The notes: generated by a model not told the origin, from the letters alone. A stretch of 64,000 nucleotides of DNA from Trebonia sp963759545 (GCA_963759545.1 CAVXAB010000015.1:1-64000); one strand, 5' to 3'; counted from the stretch's first letter, positions 34,338 through 42,961 are shown. Numbers and translations: made by a program.

Positions 34338-35892
34338 TTATCGCCGGCCTGGCGGATGGGGCGCTAGTGCCGGGTGGCGGAATTCGAGCTGACCGCCGCC
34401 GTTCAGGAAGACGCCGAACATGATCAGGTTGGCGTCCGCCGGGATCTGGGCGGTGACCTCATACTGGGTCCACGCGCCGGTTCCCGTGGCGAAGGCGATG
34501 TGGTTGGCCGGGTCTTCCCAGGGATCTGGGCTGGCTGCCCGCGGTGGCGCGGACCGGCCCTGGCTGGCGGCGCGGAGTGCCAGCCCGGCGCGGCCGTCCG
34601 CCTGGGCGGTGCGCAGTTCGCCGCGGAAGGTGACGGTGCGGCCGCGGTAGTCGTCGGGTTCGATGTCCTGGGCGAGGAAGGCGAATCCGGCGGGCTCGGG
34701 GCCGGCCGCGGCCAGGATCGCCCGCCCGTCCTCGGCGGTGGCGGAATAGTCGAACCCGGTGCCCTGGCGCAGGAAGGTGCCGCGGAGCTGCCAGTAGTCC
34801 AGGCCGTCGGTGAAAGCCATGTTGCGGGGCTCGAACTGCCGGCGCAAAGGCCTGGGGGGTGTCTCCTGGCTGCGGAACTGGCTGAGCAGGTCGGGGCCGG
34901 TGACGGGCCTGGCGAGCCGGTCCATGACCGGGTCGTCGACGGCCAGCGGCGCGCCGGTGACGACGGCGAGGGTCAGGCCGTCGGCGAGGCTGGCGGTGAC
35001 TGGCCGGGTTCGCGCCGGGCCCGGCGATGCCTATCCGCGTGACGGTCACTCCCGGGCCCAGGTCGGTGACGGTCACGCCGGTCGGGCTGACCCCTGCCGC
35101 CTGCAGCAGCCGGCCGGTCGTCTCCTCGACATGAGCGCCCAGGGGGTCCTCCTCGTGGAGGTCGTCGGGGCGGCTGAGCAGGCGCCAGAGCTGCTCGGGG
35201 CCGGAAAGCCGGACCGGCAGCGCCCGGTGGCCAGCGTCGTCGGCGAGGATCACGAGCACGTGGCGGACATCCATCCCCCCGTCTGGTGTGCGTCCGGGCC
35301 AGGGGTCGGCGTGCGCGATGCGGACAGCGGTCATGGGGATTCTCCGTGAGACGGCGGGGATGAGGTCGGGGCGGTGCGCGGTGATGTACTCGCGCAGCCG
35401 GCGGCGGGCCTTGTGCAGGCTGGCCTTGGCGGCGCCGGGAGTGGCGGCGACCTGCCCGGCGGGCTGGTCGGCGTAGTAGAACTGGGTGACGGCGTGGCGC
35501 TGTCCTGGTGGCAGGCCGGCGACCGCGCGGCTGAGCACGTCGGCGCGGTCCAGGTCCTCGGCCGACGGCAGGTACTCCGCCGATGCGGGGTGCAGGTTCT
35601 CTGGCCAGTCGCCGAGCAGGGTAAGCAGCGCGCGCCGGTGCTGGGCGCGGCAGACGTTGGCCACGATGCCGCCCAGCCAGCCGGCGAACCGGTCGGGGTC
35701 GCGCAGCCGGTCCAGGGCGATGAACGCCTGCAGGAAGGCGTCCTGCACGGCGTCGTCGGCGTCGTCGGGCTGCGGGCACAGCCGGGCCGCGCGGGCGCGG
35801 GCCATCGGCAGGTGCCGCTCGACCAGCAGCGGGAACGCGGCCGGGTCGCCGTCGCGGGCCAGCCGGACCAGGTCGCCGTCGGGGATGTCCAT
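34338..35892 (-). CDS. ECF sigma factor fused to BFN-like and beta-sandwich domains (frame-interrupted)
   Basis: Residues 1-~180 form an ECF sigma factor: region 2 (LCPQPDDADDAVQDAFLQAF, then FAGWLGGIVANVCRAQHRRA) and region 4 (LPPGQRHAVTQFYYADQPAG, AKASLHKARRRLREY). In the same frame MTAVRIAHADPWPGR opens a BFN-like domain (LVILADDAGHRALPVRL). The frame breaks near 35010-35025 (GCGAACCCGG). The next frame resumes TRPVTASLADGLTLAVVTGA and ends with a sandwich domain: NMAFTDGLDYWQLRGTFLRQ, EPDDYRGRTVTFRGELR and ANLIMFGVFLNGGGQLEFR. GGAGA stands before the internal ATG at ~35337, so two overlapping genes fused by an indel remain possible. It starts 8 bases after the paralogue's stop. Confidence 0.7.
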
Positions 35893-35900
35893 GCCCGGCG

Positions 35901-36922
35901 TTACTCCTGGGTTCCCGGCGGCGCCGGGGCGAGTTCCGCACCGCGCAGCTCAATGCGGCCGCGGCCGGCCAGGGAGATGCCGAACCGGATGCCGGCGGCC
36001 TCGCCGCCGACCGGCACCGTGACCTCATGCCAGGTCCAGTCGCTGCTGCCCGGGGCGGCCGGGCTGCTGCCGTGGTCGCGCAGCAGGGCGCCAAACGGCG
36101 CGACCGTCGGCCAGGTGCAGTCCGGCCTGGCCGGCGATGCCGGTGACGCGCAGCTGTCCGCGGAAGGTGACCCCGGTGTCGCGGTAGTCGTCGGCGGCGA
36201 TGGTCTGGACGAGGACGGCCGAGCCGGCGGGTTCCGGGACCGTGGCGGCCAAGACCGCGGACCGGTCCGCGGCGGTGCAGGAGTAGTCCTGCCCGGCCGG
36301 CTGGCCGTCGCCGGAGAAGCTGCCAGCCAGTTCCCAGTAGTCAAGGCCGTCGGTGAACGCCATGTTCCGCGGCTCGAAACGCCGTGATTGCGCCGGGGCG
36401 GGCCCGCGAGACAGGAACGGCGCCAGTATGTCCTCGCCTGGCACCGGAACCGCGAGCCGGTCCATCACCGCATCGGCCACCCGGACCGGCGCTCCGGCCA
36501 CGGCGGCCAGCGCCAGGCCGTACTCGGCGCTCACCGTGACCGGCCGGGTTCCCGTGGCCGTGGCCAGCCCGACGCGCGCCGTGACCGTGTCCCAGCGCAG
36601 CTCGGGCACATCGTCGCTGGCCGGCTCGATGTCCACGGCGCTCACCTCCGTCCCGGCCGTCCGCAGCAGCCGGACCGCCGTCTCCAGCAGGCCACTGGCC
36701 ACCTCGGCGTCTGCGGCGGGTCGGCCCAGCCGGCCCAGCAGCTCCTTGTGACCGAAAATACGCAGCCACAGCGGCACTGCCCGGTGGCCCCCATCTTTGG
36801 TAGGCACGGTGTCGGCCAGCACGATGAGACGCTGGTGCGGCCGCCAGTCGGGCACGTCACTCCCGTCCGGGGCCCGTGCGGGCCGGATGTGGCAGCGTAA
36901 AAACGATGCGGACAGTCGTCAC
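35901..36922 (-). CDS. BFN-like plus beta-sandwich protein, paralogue B (frame-interrupted)
   Basis: It is the upstream gene of the sigma-BFN unit. The BFN-like part has QRLIVLADTVPTKDGGHRAV, LLETAVRLLRTAGTEVSAVD and VTVSAEYGLALAAVAGAPVR. The sandwich part has NMAFTDGLDYWELAGSFSGD, ADDYRDTGVTFRGQLR and, in another frame after ~36090, WHEVTVPVGGEAAGIRFGIS. The homologous GTG start at 36922 with GGAGG upstream falls into a stop after ~20 codons. The main frame has GTG 36855 behind GGGAG. Two indels (one near 36865-36905, one near 36090) would make it collinear with paralogues A and C. The sandwich resembles domains often attached to bacterial regulators; ligand unknown. Confidence 0.65.
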
Positions 36923-36960
36923 GGCGGTCCTCCAGCAGACGGCGAGGCAGCGATTCGGCT

Positions 36961-37000
36961 CACACTCGTTAGTGTCCGACGGCCCGCCACCGGTTACCCG
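36961..37000 (-). promoter_or_regulatory. Conserved promoter/operator box of the sigma-BFN operon
   Basis: On the minus strand: CGGGTAACC, 11 bases including GGTGGCGGG, then GTCGGACACTAACGAGTGTG with the ACACT-AACG-AGTGT hairpin. It is the same set of elements as at 463-503, about 40 bases before the GTG at 36922. It is a candidate promoter for autoregulation by the ECF factor encoded in the operon. Confidence 0.55.
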
Positions 37001-37567
37001 CCTGCCGCCGCGTCGGGTCAGGAATTACTGATCACGATGGCACCGCTGTCGGGCACACCGGGCCGATCTGGCGTTACCGGCGCGGTCGTAGCGGCCGTGC
37101 ACGGCGATCGCGGGCTGCGTGACGCCGGCCAGCTCACCGGTCAGGTCGAGGCCCCGCTGGCTGGCGAGGACTGCGGGCGTGTCGCCACCGCATGCCTGGT
37201 TTGGGAAGAATTCATGGTGATTGATCGTGCCATATTTGGCGAATCAATTATCTGCAATCCATTGCCGTACGCGGCCAGTGCCGCATGTCGTCTGCAAGCT
37301 GGCCGTTGCGTGCCATTTGTGCCGCTTCACTTACTTAGCGATGAATAAATAATATGGCACTTGAGCTGCGAGGATGAGCATAAAGTGGGCAACGGTGCAT
37401 CAATTGGCACTGTTGCTGTGAATGCTTGGCGGAAATCTCGCCGAAGTGATCCGACTTCGTCGCTAGCCGTGATCACCTCGGGTAAGGTTTGCGACTGGCA
37501 AGGACATACGAATTCATCGCCGGAGCCTGTCTGGCGGTAAATAGCAAAAAAGGGGGAACGGGAAGTA
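37001..37567. other. Intergenic region without a convincing gene
   Basis: Short frames here lack ribosome sites and conserved motifs. The right half (from ~37200) is AT-richer than the surroundings and probably holds the promoter of the chaplin-like gene. GGGGGAACGGGAAG precedes that gene's ATG. Confidence 0.5.
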
Positions 37568-38124
37568 ATGCTCAAGAAGACCCACGCTCTCGCGCTCACC
37601 GTAGCGACCGCGGGGCTGCTCGGTTTCGGCGCGCCGATGGCGAGTGCCGCCACGATGTCGCTCGGTTCACACCACCCGAGCGTCGTGAACGTCAGCAACA
37701 ACCAGGTTCCGATCCAGGCCTGCGGCAACGATGTCTACGGCAACTTGGCGGCGGCCAGGTCCCGGCGGAGGGCAACGCGGTGGTGGGGAGCCTGCTGAGC
37801 CCGGGCGCCGTCACCAAGTCCAAGGCCGTCAACAACCGCGGCTGCGCCATGAAGAACAACGAGACCAACCGCCACGACGACGAGGGCGGCCTGGTGAAGG
37901 CCACCGGCAACCAGGTGCCCGCTGCAGGCCTGCGGCAACGACTCATCATCAACGGGATCGGCGGCCAGGTGCCGCTGTACGGCCTCTCTGGCGCGCTCTC
38001 GGTGCTGTCGCCGGCGTCCGTCACCAAGTCCACCGCGGTCAACAACCAGGGCTGCAAGATGAAGAACAACGAGACCAACGGCAAGACCAAGCACCACAAG
38101 AAGCCCTGCAAGAAGAAGCACTAG
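37568..38124 (+). CDS. Chaplin-like small secreted protein with two repeats, frame-interrupted
   Basis: ATG 37568 opens a clear signal peptide (MLKKTHALALTVATAGLLGF, GAPMASAA). The mature part has two similar units, each with QVPxQACGND, GGQVP, a hydrophobic stretch, SPxxVTKS and AVNNxGCxMKNNETN. This two-cysteine hydrophobic unit resembles chaplin domains. The first unit crosses frames at about 37745. In the second, QACGND is in a different frame from its flanks, so two compensating indels occur at about 37922 and 37948. The tail is Lys/His-rich. The product would be exported and may assemble on aerial hyphae or spores. Confidence 0.6.
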
Positions 38125-38596
38125 CAGTCTGAATCACCCGGCCGATCGCTGGCCAGGTATCAGCGATCCCCGCCTGCCACCCGGCAGGCGGGGATTTTTC
38201 GTGCCGGGCCGGGGCGGGTAACCGCGCGGCCGGGCCGTGCGGCGCGCCGCCGAGCGCGCGCAGCGCGCGCTCCTTCTCGAAGTCAAGCGCGCGCCCGGCG
38301 CCGGGACCCGCGGGCACGTGGCCGGTGCGCCGTCCCAGGTCGGCGACGGCGGCGCGCGCCGCCGGGTCGGTCAGCACCCGCAGCCCGAAGGCAAGCGCGG
38401 CCGGCGTAATGTCGAAGCGCCGCTCGATGGCGAGCCCGGCCGTGATCGTGGCCAGGTCCTCCTCGGTGAACTGCCGGTGCGCGTGGCCCCGCCCGTACGG
38501 GCGGTCCCGCAGCGGCGGCAGCAGCCCGAGATCCTCCCGGTAGCGGAGCATCCGGGGGGACATGCCGAGCCGCGCGGCGGCCTCAGTGATGCGCAT
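38039..38596 (-). CDS. MerR-family regulator
   Basis: ATG 38596 begins MRITEAAARLGMSPRMLRYR, followed by EDLGLLPPLR, a MerR-type winged helix at the N-terminus with RQFTEEDLATI. The next ~60 residues are a helical region (ALAFGLRVLTDPAARAAVAD). The frame stays open through the chaplin terminator to 38039, which is improbable. The real end is likely nearer 38210, lost to an indel or a short natural extension. No strong ribosome site precedes the ATG, so the transcript may be leaderless. The effector is unknown. Confidence 0.6.
   Translation of the reverse strand: MRITEAAARLGMSPRMLRYREDLGLLPPLRDRPYGRGHAHRQFTEEDLATITAGLAIERRFDITPAALAFGLRVLTDPAARAAVADLGRRTGHVPAGPGAGRALDFEKERALRALGGAPHGPAARLPAPARHEKSPPAGWQAGIADTWPAIGRVIQTASASSCRASCGAWSCRWSRCSSSCSPGC
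38166..38199 (+). terminator. Rho-independent terminator of the chaplin-like gene
   Basis: ATCCCCGCCTGCC (38166-38178) pairs with GGCAGGCGGGGAT (38183-38195) around ACCC, followed by TTTTT. Confidence 0.85.
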
Positions 38597-38683
38597 GAGG
38601 ATCAATCTAACATTCTGCTGTCAAAATCCGCCGGGAGAGCGTGCGCCGGGCCGGCCGCATCCCGTAGCGTCGACAGTAGTCAT

Positions 38684-38712
38684 CCGGGGGGACGACCCCC
38701 GTACCCCCCGGC
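38684..38712 (+). repeat. Short copy of the GC-rich palindromic repeat
   Basis: CCGGGGGGACGACCCCCGTA and the following CCCCCCGG match the first hairpin of the long copies at 21415 and 61815. It lies in the leader region of ahcY. Confidence 0.7.
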
Positions 38713-38789
38713 TGCGCGCCCGATGGCACAAACCGCCAATTATATCGAGCGTGTGAAACTCCGGGCAGACTCTATGAAAGGGTGTTTGC

Positions 38790-40229
38790 ATGAGCGCCGA
38801 ACCGTACCGGGTCGCCGACATCAAACTGGCCGACTTCGGCCGGAAGGAGATCCAGCTCGCCGAGCACGAGATGCCCGGCCTGATGGCGACCCGCGCCGAG
38901 TACGCGGCGTCCCAGCCGCTGCGCGGTGCCCGGATCACCGGCTCGCTGCACATGACGATCCAGACCGCCGTGCTGATCGAGACCCTGGTCGCCCTCGGCG
39001 CCCAGGTGCGGTGGGCGTCCTGCAACATCTTCTCCACCCAGGACCACGCCGCGGCCGCCGTCGCGGTCGGCCCGGATGGCACGCCGGATGACCCGAAGGG
39101 CATCCCGGTCTTCGCCTGGAAGGGCGAGACGCTCGAAGAGTACTGGTGGTGCACCGAGCAGGCGCTGACCTGGCCGGAGGGCCAGGCCCCGAACATGATC
39201 CTCGACGACGGCGGCGACGCCACGCTGTTCGTGCACAAGGGCGCCGAGTACGAGGCCGCGGGCGCGGTCCCGTCGCCGGCCGAGGGCGACTCCGAGGAGT
39301 GGCTGGTCATCCTTGACCGGCTGCGCAACTCCCTCGCGGACGCGCCGGGCAAGTGGACCAGGTCCGTCGCCGAGATCAAGGGCGTCACCGAGGAGACCAC
39401 CACCGGCGTGCACCGTCTCTACGAGATGGCCAAGGCCGGCGAGCTCAAGTTCCCGGCGATCAACGTCAACGACTCGGTCACCAAGTCCAAGTTCGACAAC
39501 AAGTACGGCTGCCGCCACTCGCTGATTGACGGCATCAACCGGGGCACCGACGTGCTCATCGGCGGCAAGGTCGCGCTGGTCTGCGGCTACGGCGACGTGG
39601 GCAAGGGCTGCGCCGAGTCGCTGCGCGGCCAGGGCGCCCGGGTCATCGTCACCGAGATCGACCCGATCTGCGCGCTGCAGGCGGCGATGGACGGCTACCA
39701 GGTCACCACGCTCGAGGACGCCCTGCCGTACGTGGACATCTTCGTCACGACCACCGGCAACAAGGACATCATCACCGCCGCGCACATGGCGGGCATGAAG
39801 CACCAGGCGATCGTCGGCAACATCGGTCACTTCGACAACGAGATCGACATGGCCGGCCTCACCGCGACCCCCGGCATCAAGCGCAACAACGTCAAGCCGC
39901 AGGTCGACGAGTGGGTCTTCCCCGACGGTCACGCGATCATCGTGCTGTCCGAGGGCCGCCTGCTCAACCTGGGCAACGCGACCGGCCACCCGTCGTTCGT
40001 GATGTCGAACTCCTTCACCAACCAGGTCATGGCGCAGATCGAGATCTTCACCAAGCCCGAGGAGTACCCGGTCGGCGTCTACACGCTGCCCAAGCACCTG
40101 GACGAGAAGGTCGCCCGCCTTCACCTGGACGCGCTCGGCGTGAAGCTGACCGTGCTGAGCAAGGAGCAGGCCGACTACATCGGCGTGCCGGTCGAGGGCC
40201 CGTACAAGCCGGACCACTACCGGTACTGA
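38790..40229 (+). CDS. ahcY: S-adenosylhomocysteine hydrolase (adenosylhomocysteinase)
   Basis: A 479-residue NAD-dependent enzyme of the long bacterial/eukaryotic type. It has GSLHMTIQTAVLIETL (catalytic His), ILDDGGDATL, GVTEETTTGVHRLYEMA (catalytic Glu), NVNDSVTKSKFDNKYGCRHS (catalytic Lys, Asp and Asn), the NAD loop GYGDVGKGCAE and the C-terminal KPDHYRY that reaches the partner subunit. It splits S-adenosylhomocysteine into adenosine and homocysteine, keeping methylation reactions running. ATG 38790 follows AAAGGG. All key residues are present, in contrast to the paralogue that follows 12 bases later. Confidence 0.97.
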   Translation: MSAEPYRVADIKLADFGRKEIQLAEHEMPGLMATRAEYAASQPLRGARITGSLHMTIQTAVLIETLVALGAQVRWASCNIFSTQDHAAAAVAVGPDGTPDDPKGIPVFAWKGETLEEYWWCTEQALTWPEGQAPNMILDDGGDATLFVHKGAEYEAAGAVPSPAEGDSEEWLVILDRLRNSLADAPGKWTRSVAEIKGVTEETTTGVHRLYEMAKAGELKFPAINVNDSVTKSKFDNKYGCRHSLIDGINRGTDVLIGGKVALVCGYGDVGKGCAESLRGQGARVIVTEIDPICALQAAMDGYQVTTLEDALPYVDIFVTTTGNKDIITAAHMAGMKHQAIVGNIGHFDNEIDMAGLTATPGIKRNNVKPQVDEWVFPDGHAIIVLSEGRLLNLGNATGHPSFVMSNSFTNQVMAQIEIFTKPEEYPVGVYTLPKHLDEKVARLHLDALGVKLTVLSKEQADYIGVPVEGPYKPDHYRY

Positions 40230-40241
40230 TCCGGCGGCGCG

Positions 40242-41564
40242 ATGAACACCGCAGCGGCACCCCGCGGGGACGGCCCGCCGCCCCCGCCGAGGGGGCCGCG
40301 CCGGTACCGGTCCGTCCCCGGGCTCGCCGAGCTCGGGGACGGCCGTATCAGGTACTCCAAACGGATGATGCCGCTGCTTGCCGCGCTCCATGACCAGTTC
40401 AGCGCGGACAAGCCATTCGACGGGCTTGCCGTCGCCGCCTGCCTGCACGTGACGGCGGAGACGGCGGTGTTCATCCGCGCCCTGCGCGCGGGCGGCGCGC
40501 GGGTGGCGCTCGCGGCGTCCAACCCGCTGTCCACCCAGGACGACATCGCCGCCGCGCTCGAGGCGGACGAGGGCATCGCGGTCTTCGCCCGCTCCGGCGT
40601 GGACCGTGAGACGTACTACCAGAACATCGAGCAGGCGCTCGACGCGGTCGGTCCCGGCCCCGACCTGGTCATCGACGACGGCGGCGACCTGGTGAGCACC
40701 CTGCACACCGGGCGCACCGCGCTGCTCGGCCGGGTGCGCGGCGGCTGCGAGGGGACGACGACGGGCGTGCTCCGGCTGCGCCGGATGGCGGCCGACGCGA
40801 CGCTGGCCTTTCCGGTGATCGCGGCGAGCGAGACCCCGGTCACCAGGCTCGTGGACAACACCCACGGCACCGCGCAGTCGGTGCTTGACGGGCTGCTTCG
40901 CGCCAGCGGGGTGCTGCTCGCGGGCAAGACGGTGGTGGTGGCCGGGTTCGGCGCGTGCGGTTCCGGCATCGCCGAGTCCGCCCGCGCGCTCGGCGCCAGG
41001 GTGGTGATCACCGAGGTGGACCCGGTGCGGGCGCTCGACGCGGTGCTGCGCGGGTTCAGCGTGCTGCCGATCGCCGAGGCGGCGCCGATCGGCGAGGTCT
41101 TCATCACCGCGACCGGCTCGACCGAGGTGATCACCGCCGAGCACCTGGCCGTGCTGCGGGACGGCGCGATCCTCGCCAACGCCGGCCACTTCGACGTGGA
41201 GATCGACGTCAGGGCCCTCGCCGCCATGGCGGTCGCCGTGGACACCGACGTCCGCCCGCACGCCGACGCCTACGAGCTTCCCGACGGCCGCCGCCTGCTC
41301 CTGCTGGCCGAAGGCCGCGTGGTCAACCTCGTCGCGGCCGACGGCCACCCGCCCGAGGTGATGGACCTCGCGTTCGGCATCGAGGCCCTGGCGCTGGCCT
41401 GGCTGGCAGGCCGCGCGGAGCAGCTGCCACCGGGCGTCCACCGGGTACCGCCGGACATCGACGCCGAGGCGGCCCGCCTGGTCCTCGCCGCCCTCGGCGC
41501 CAAGCTCGACACGCTGACCGAGGCGCAGCAGGCCTACCGGGACAGCTGGCGCCTCGGCTCCTAG
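40242..41564 (+). CDS. Short-type S-adenosylhomocysteine hydrolase paralogue with substituted catalytic residues
   Basis: A 440-residue protein of the shorter archaeal/thermophile SAHH type (no KPDHYRY tail; ends QQAYRDSWRLGS). It keeps the His in CLHVTAETAVFIRAL (H69), the DDGGD loop, D205-N206, the NAD loop GFGACGSGIAES and LANAGHFDVEID. The catalytic Glu before TTTG is replaced (CEGTTTG, G171). The catalytic Lys four residues before the Asp is Thr (VTRLVDN, T201). Normal hydrolase activity is therefore doubtful. It is co-directional with ahcY, 12 bases apart. It may bind NAD and nucleosides as a regulator or act on a different substrate. Confidence 0.85.
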   Translation: MNTAAAPRGDGPPPPPRGPRRYRSVPGLAELGDGRIRYSKRMMPLLAALHDQFSADKPFDGLAVAACLHVTAETAVFIRALRAGGARVALAASNPLSTQDDIAAALEADEGIAVFARSGVDRETYYQNIEQALDAVGPGPDLVIDDGGDLVSTLHTGRTALLGRVRGGCEGTTTGVLRLRRMAADATLAFPVIAASETPVTRLVDNTHGTAQSVLDGLLRASGVLLAGKTVVVAGFGACGSGIAESARALGARVVITEVDPVRALDAVLRGFSVLPIAEAAPIGEVFITATGSTEVITAEHLAVLRDGAILANAGHFDVEIDVRALAAMAVAVDTDVRPHADAYELPDGRRLLLLAEGRVVNLVAADGHPPEVMDLAFGIEALALAWLAGRAEQLPPGVHRVPPDIDAEAARLVLAALGAKLDTLTEAQQAYRDSWRLGS

Positions 41565-41589
41565 CCCGGTCAATTGAGCTACCCAGCAC

Positions 41590-41700
41590 TCGGCCTTCGG
41601 GCCGGGCTGGCGCATGCCTTCGGGCCGGCTGGCGCATGCCTTCGGGCCGGCCGCGCGTGCCTGCGGGCCGGGCGGGCGCATGCCTTCGGGCGGGGGCGCT
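41590..41700 (+). repeat. ~20-bp tandem repeat (GGCGCATGCCTTCGGGCCGG)
   Basis: Four to five imperfect units of GGCGCATGCCTTCGGGCCGG follow the ahcY paralogue. The TTCG within GC flanks makes small stable hairpins. It forms the first third of the 530-base gene-free stretch 41565-42094. Confidence 0.75.
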
Positions 41701-41702
41701 CG

Positions 41703-41893
41703 CGCGTGCCCGTTCTGTCCGGGTTTTTCCTAGCGGCACTGCGGCCCGGCCCATGATCATGTGGATTCCGCAGCTCATTAGCTGCGGAATCCACATGAAA
41801 AGCGAAATCCTTGTCGATGGTGGCGCGCTCCACGCGCGGGTGGCCGCTTGCCAGCCCGCGCACGGCCCTCACGGGCACCACGCACCACTTGAG
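41703..41893 (+). repeat. Dispersed ~190-bp element with central palindrome, copy 2
   Basis: It aligns with the reverse complement of 17207-17400. The central palindrome (about 41758-41797) has near-perfect 18-base arms around CATT: CATGTGGATTCCGCAGCT on the left and its complement on the right. Flanking similarity extends ~50 bases left and ~95 bases right. Confidence 0.7.
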
Positions 41894-41900
41894 GCTAATT

Positions 41901-41967
41901 GTCGGACGCGCCCGCGCGGGTACGGTCGGACGCGCCCGCGGGGTGGTCGGACGCGCCCGCGGGGTGA
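41901..41967 (+). repeat. 21-24 bp tandem repeat (core GTCGGACGCGCCCGCG), three units
   Basis: Three consecutive copies of GTCGGACGCGCCCGCG separated by short GGGGT-type spacers. They directly follow the palindromic element. Confidence 0.75.
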
Positions 41968-42000
41968 TGGCGGGCGTAGTGGAGACACTCCCCGCCATAC

Positions 42001-42079
42001 CTAACGGAATCTGTCGTCGTTTTCCGTTAGAACACGTGTTATGGTCTTCCTAACGGATAAGTAGTGAGTCAACCGTTAG
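42001..42079. promoter_or_regulatory. Multi-palindrome operator region upstream of the beta-lactamase-fold gene
   Basis: CTAACGGA occurs at 42001-42008 and 42050-42057. Its complement TCCGTTAG lies at 42023-42030, with ACCGTTAG at 42072-42079. A perfect 10-base palindrome, AACACGTGTT, lies at 42031-42040. The four half-sites with alternating orientation just before the gene suggest binding by a dimeric regulator (TetR- or MarR-like); no such gene is adjacent. Confidence 0.65.
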
Positions 42080-42094
42080 AAAGGAAGGCTGAAG

Positions 42095-42880
42095 ATGGTG
42101 CGCATTCAGTTGGTCGGGGGGCCGACCGCGGTCCTTGAGGTTGGCGGCCTGCGCTTGGTAACCGATCCGACCTTCGACCCGCCGGGAGAGTACGCGCGGA
42201 CCGGCGGGCCGAAGCTGGTGAAGCTCGCGCCGCCGGCCGTGACACTCGACGACGTGGGACCGGTCGACGCGGTGCTGCTCTCCCACGACCAGCACGCCGA
42301 CAACCTGGACCGGGCCGGCCGGGCCTTCCTCGCCAAGGCGCCGTTGACGCTCACCACGTCAAGCGGGGCGGGCCGGCTGGCCGAGGACGGCATCGGCGTG
42401 CGCGGCCTGGCTCCGTGGCAGCACGTCGACCTGCCGCGCGACGGCCGCGAGCCGATCCGGGTCACCGCGGTGCCCGCCAGGCACGGTCCGGAGGGCGCCG
42501 AGTCAGTCAGCGGCGAGGTGAACGGCTTCGTGCTGACCGCGCCCGACCTGCCCACGATCTACGTCAGCGGCGACAACGCCTGGCTCGGCGCCGTCGAGCA
42601 GGTGGCGTCCAGGTTCGGACCAGTCGACGTCGCCCTCCTGTTCGCCGGCGCGGCGCGCATCGCGGGCGCGTTCGACGGCGCATTGCTCACCCTCGACAGC
42701 GACCTGGCCGCCGAGGCGGCGCGTGTCCTTGACGCTCGCTCCGTGGTCCCGGTTCACTACGCCGGCTGGCAGCACTTCACCGAGGGCGGCACCAGCCTCC
42801 GCGCCGCCTTCGACCGGGCAGGCCTCGCCGACCGCCTGGTCCTGCTGGCCCCGGGCGAGTCCGCCGACCTAGCGAGCTAG
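42095..42880 (+). CDS. Metallo-beta-lactamase-fold (UlaG/RomA-like) hydrolase
   Basis: A 261-residue protein; ATG follows AAAGGAAGG. The metal motif is DAVLLSHDQHADNLD, a variant of HxHxDH in which the first and second His are spaced as SHDQHADN. AVPARHGPEG, IYVSGDN and VVPVHYAGW supply the remaining ligand positions. It belongs to the L-ascorbate-6-phosphate lactonase-like branch; the substrate is unknown. Expression is probably controlled by the palindromes at 42001-42079. Confidence 0.8.
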   Translation: MVRIQLVGGPTAVLEVGGLRLVTDPTFDPPGEYARTGGPKLVKLAPPAVTLDDVGPVDAVLLSHDQHADNLDRAGRAFLAKAPLTLTTSSGAGRLAEDGIGVRGLAPWQHVDLPRDGREPIRVTAVPARHGPEGAESVSGEVNGFVLTAPDLPTIYVSGDNAWLGAVEQVASRFGPVDVALLFAGAARIAGAFDGALLTLDSDLAAEAARVLDARSVVPVHYAGWQHFTEGGTSLRAAFDRAGLADRLVLLAPGESADLAS

Positions 42881-42961
42881 CGCTCATCCGGAACTGCCAG
42901 GACGCGGCGCGCTGGCTTCGGGATAGCGGGTGCCTCCGGACAGGTAGATATCCTCTGGACC

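Noticed and set aside
36797..37348. A 183-codon frame covering the sigma-BFN promoter region
   Set aside because: It is antisense to the BFN gene in its first part, lacks a ribosome site and has no recognisable domain.
38613..38789. S-adenosylhomocysteine riboswitch in front of ahcY
   Set aside because: The leader shows the dispersed GC repeat but not the conserved core of known SAH riboswitches.
38772..41681. A 969-codon open frame antisense to ahcY and its paralogue
   Set aside because: It is the mirror of two well-conserved genes in very GC-rich DNA. Its composition (His/Arg/Gly/Val) is that of an antisense shadow and it has no domain.
41590..41967. Possible CRISPR array
   Set aside because: The repeats are contiguous without unique spacers of constant length, and no cas genes are in the window.
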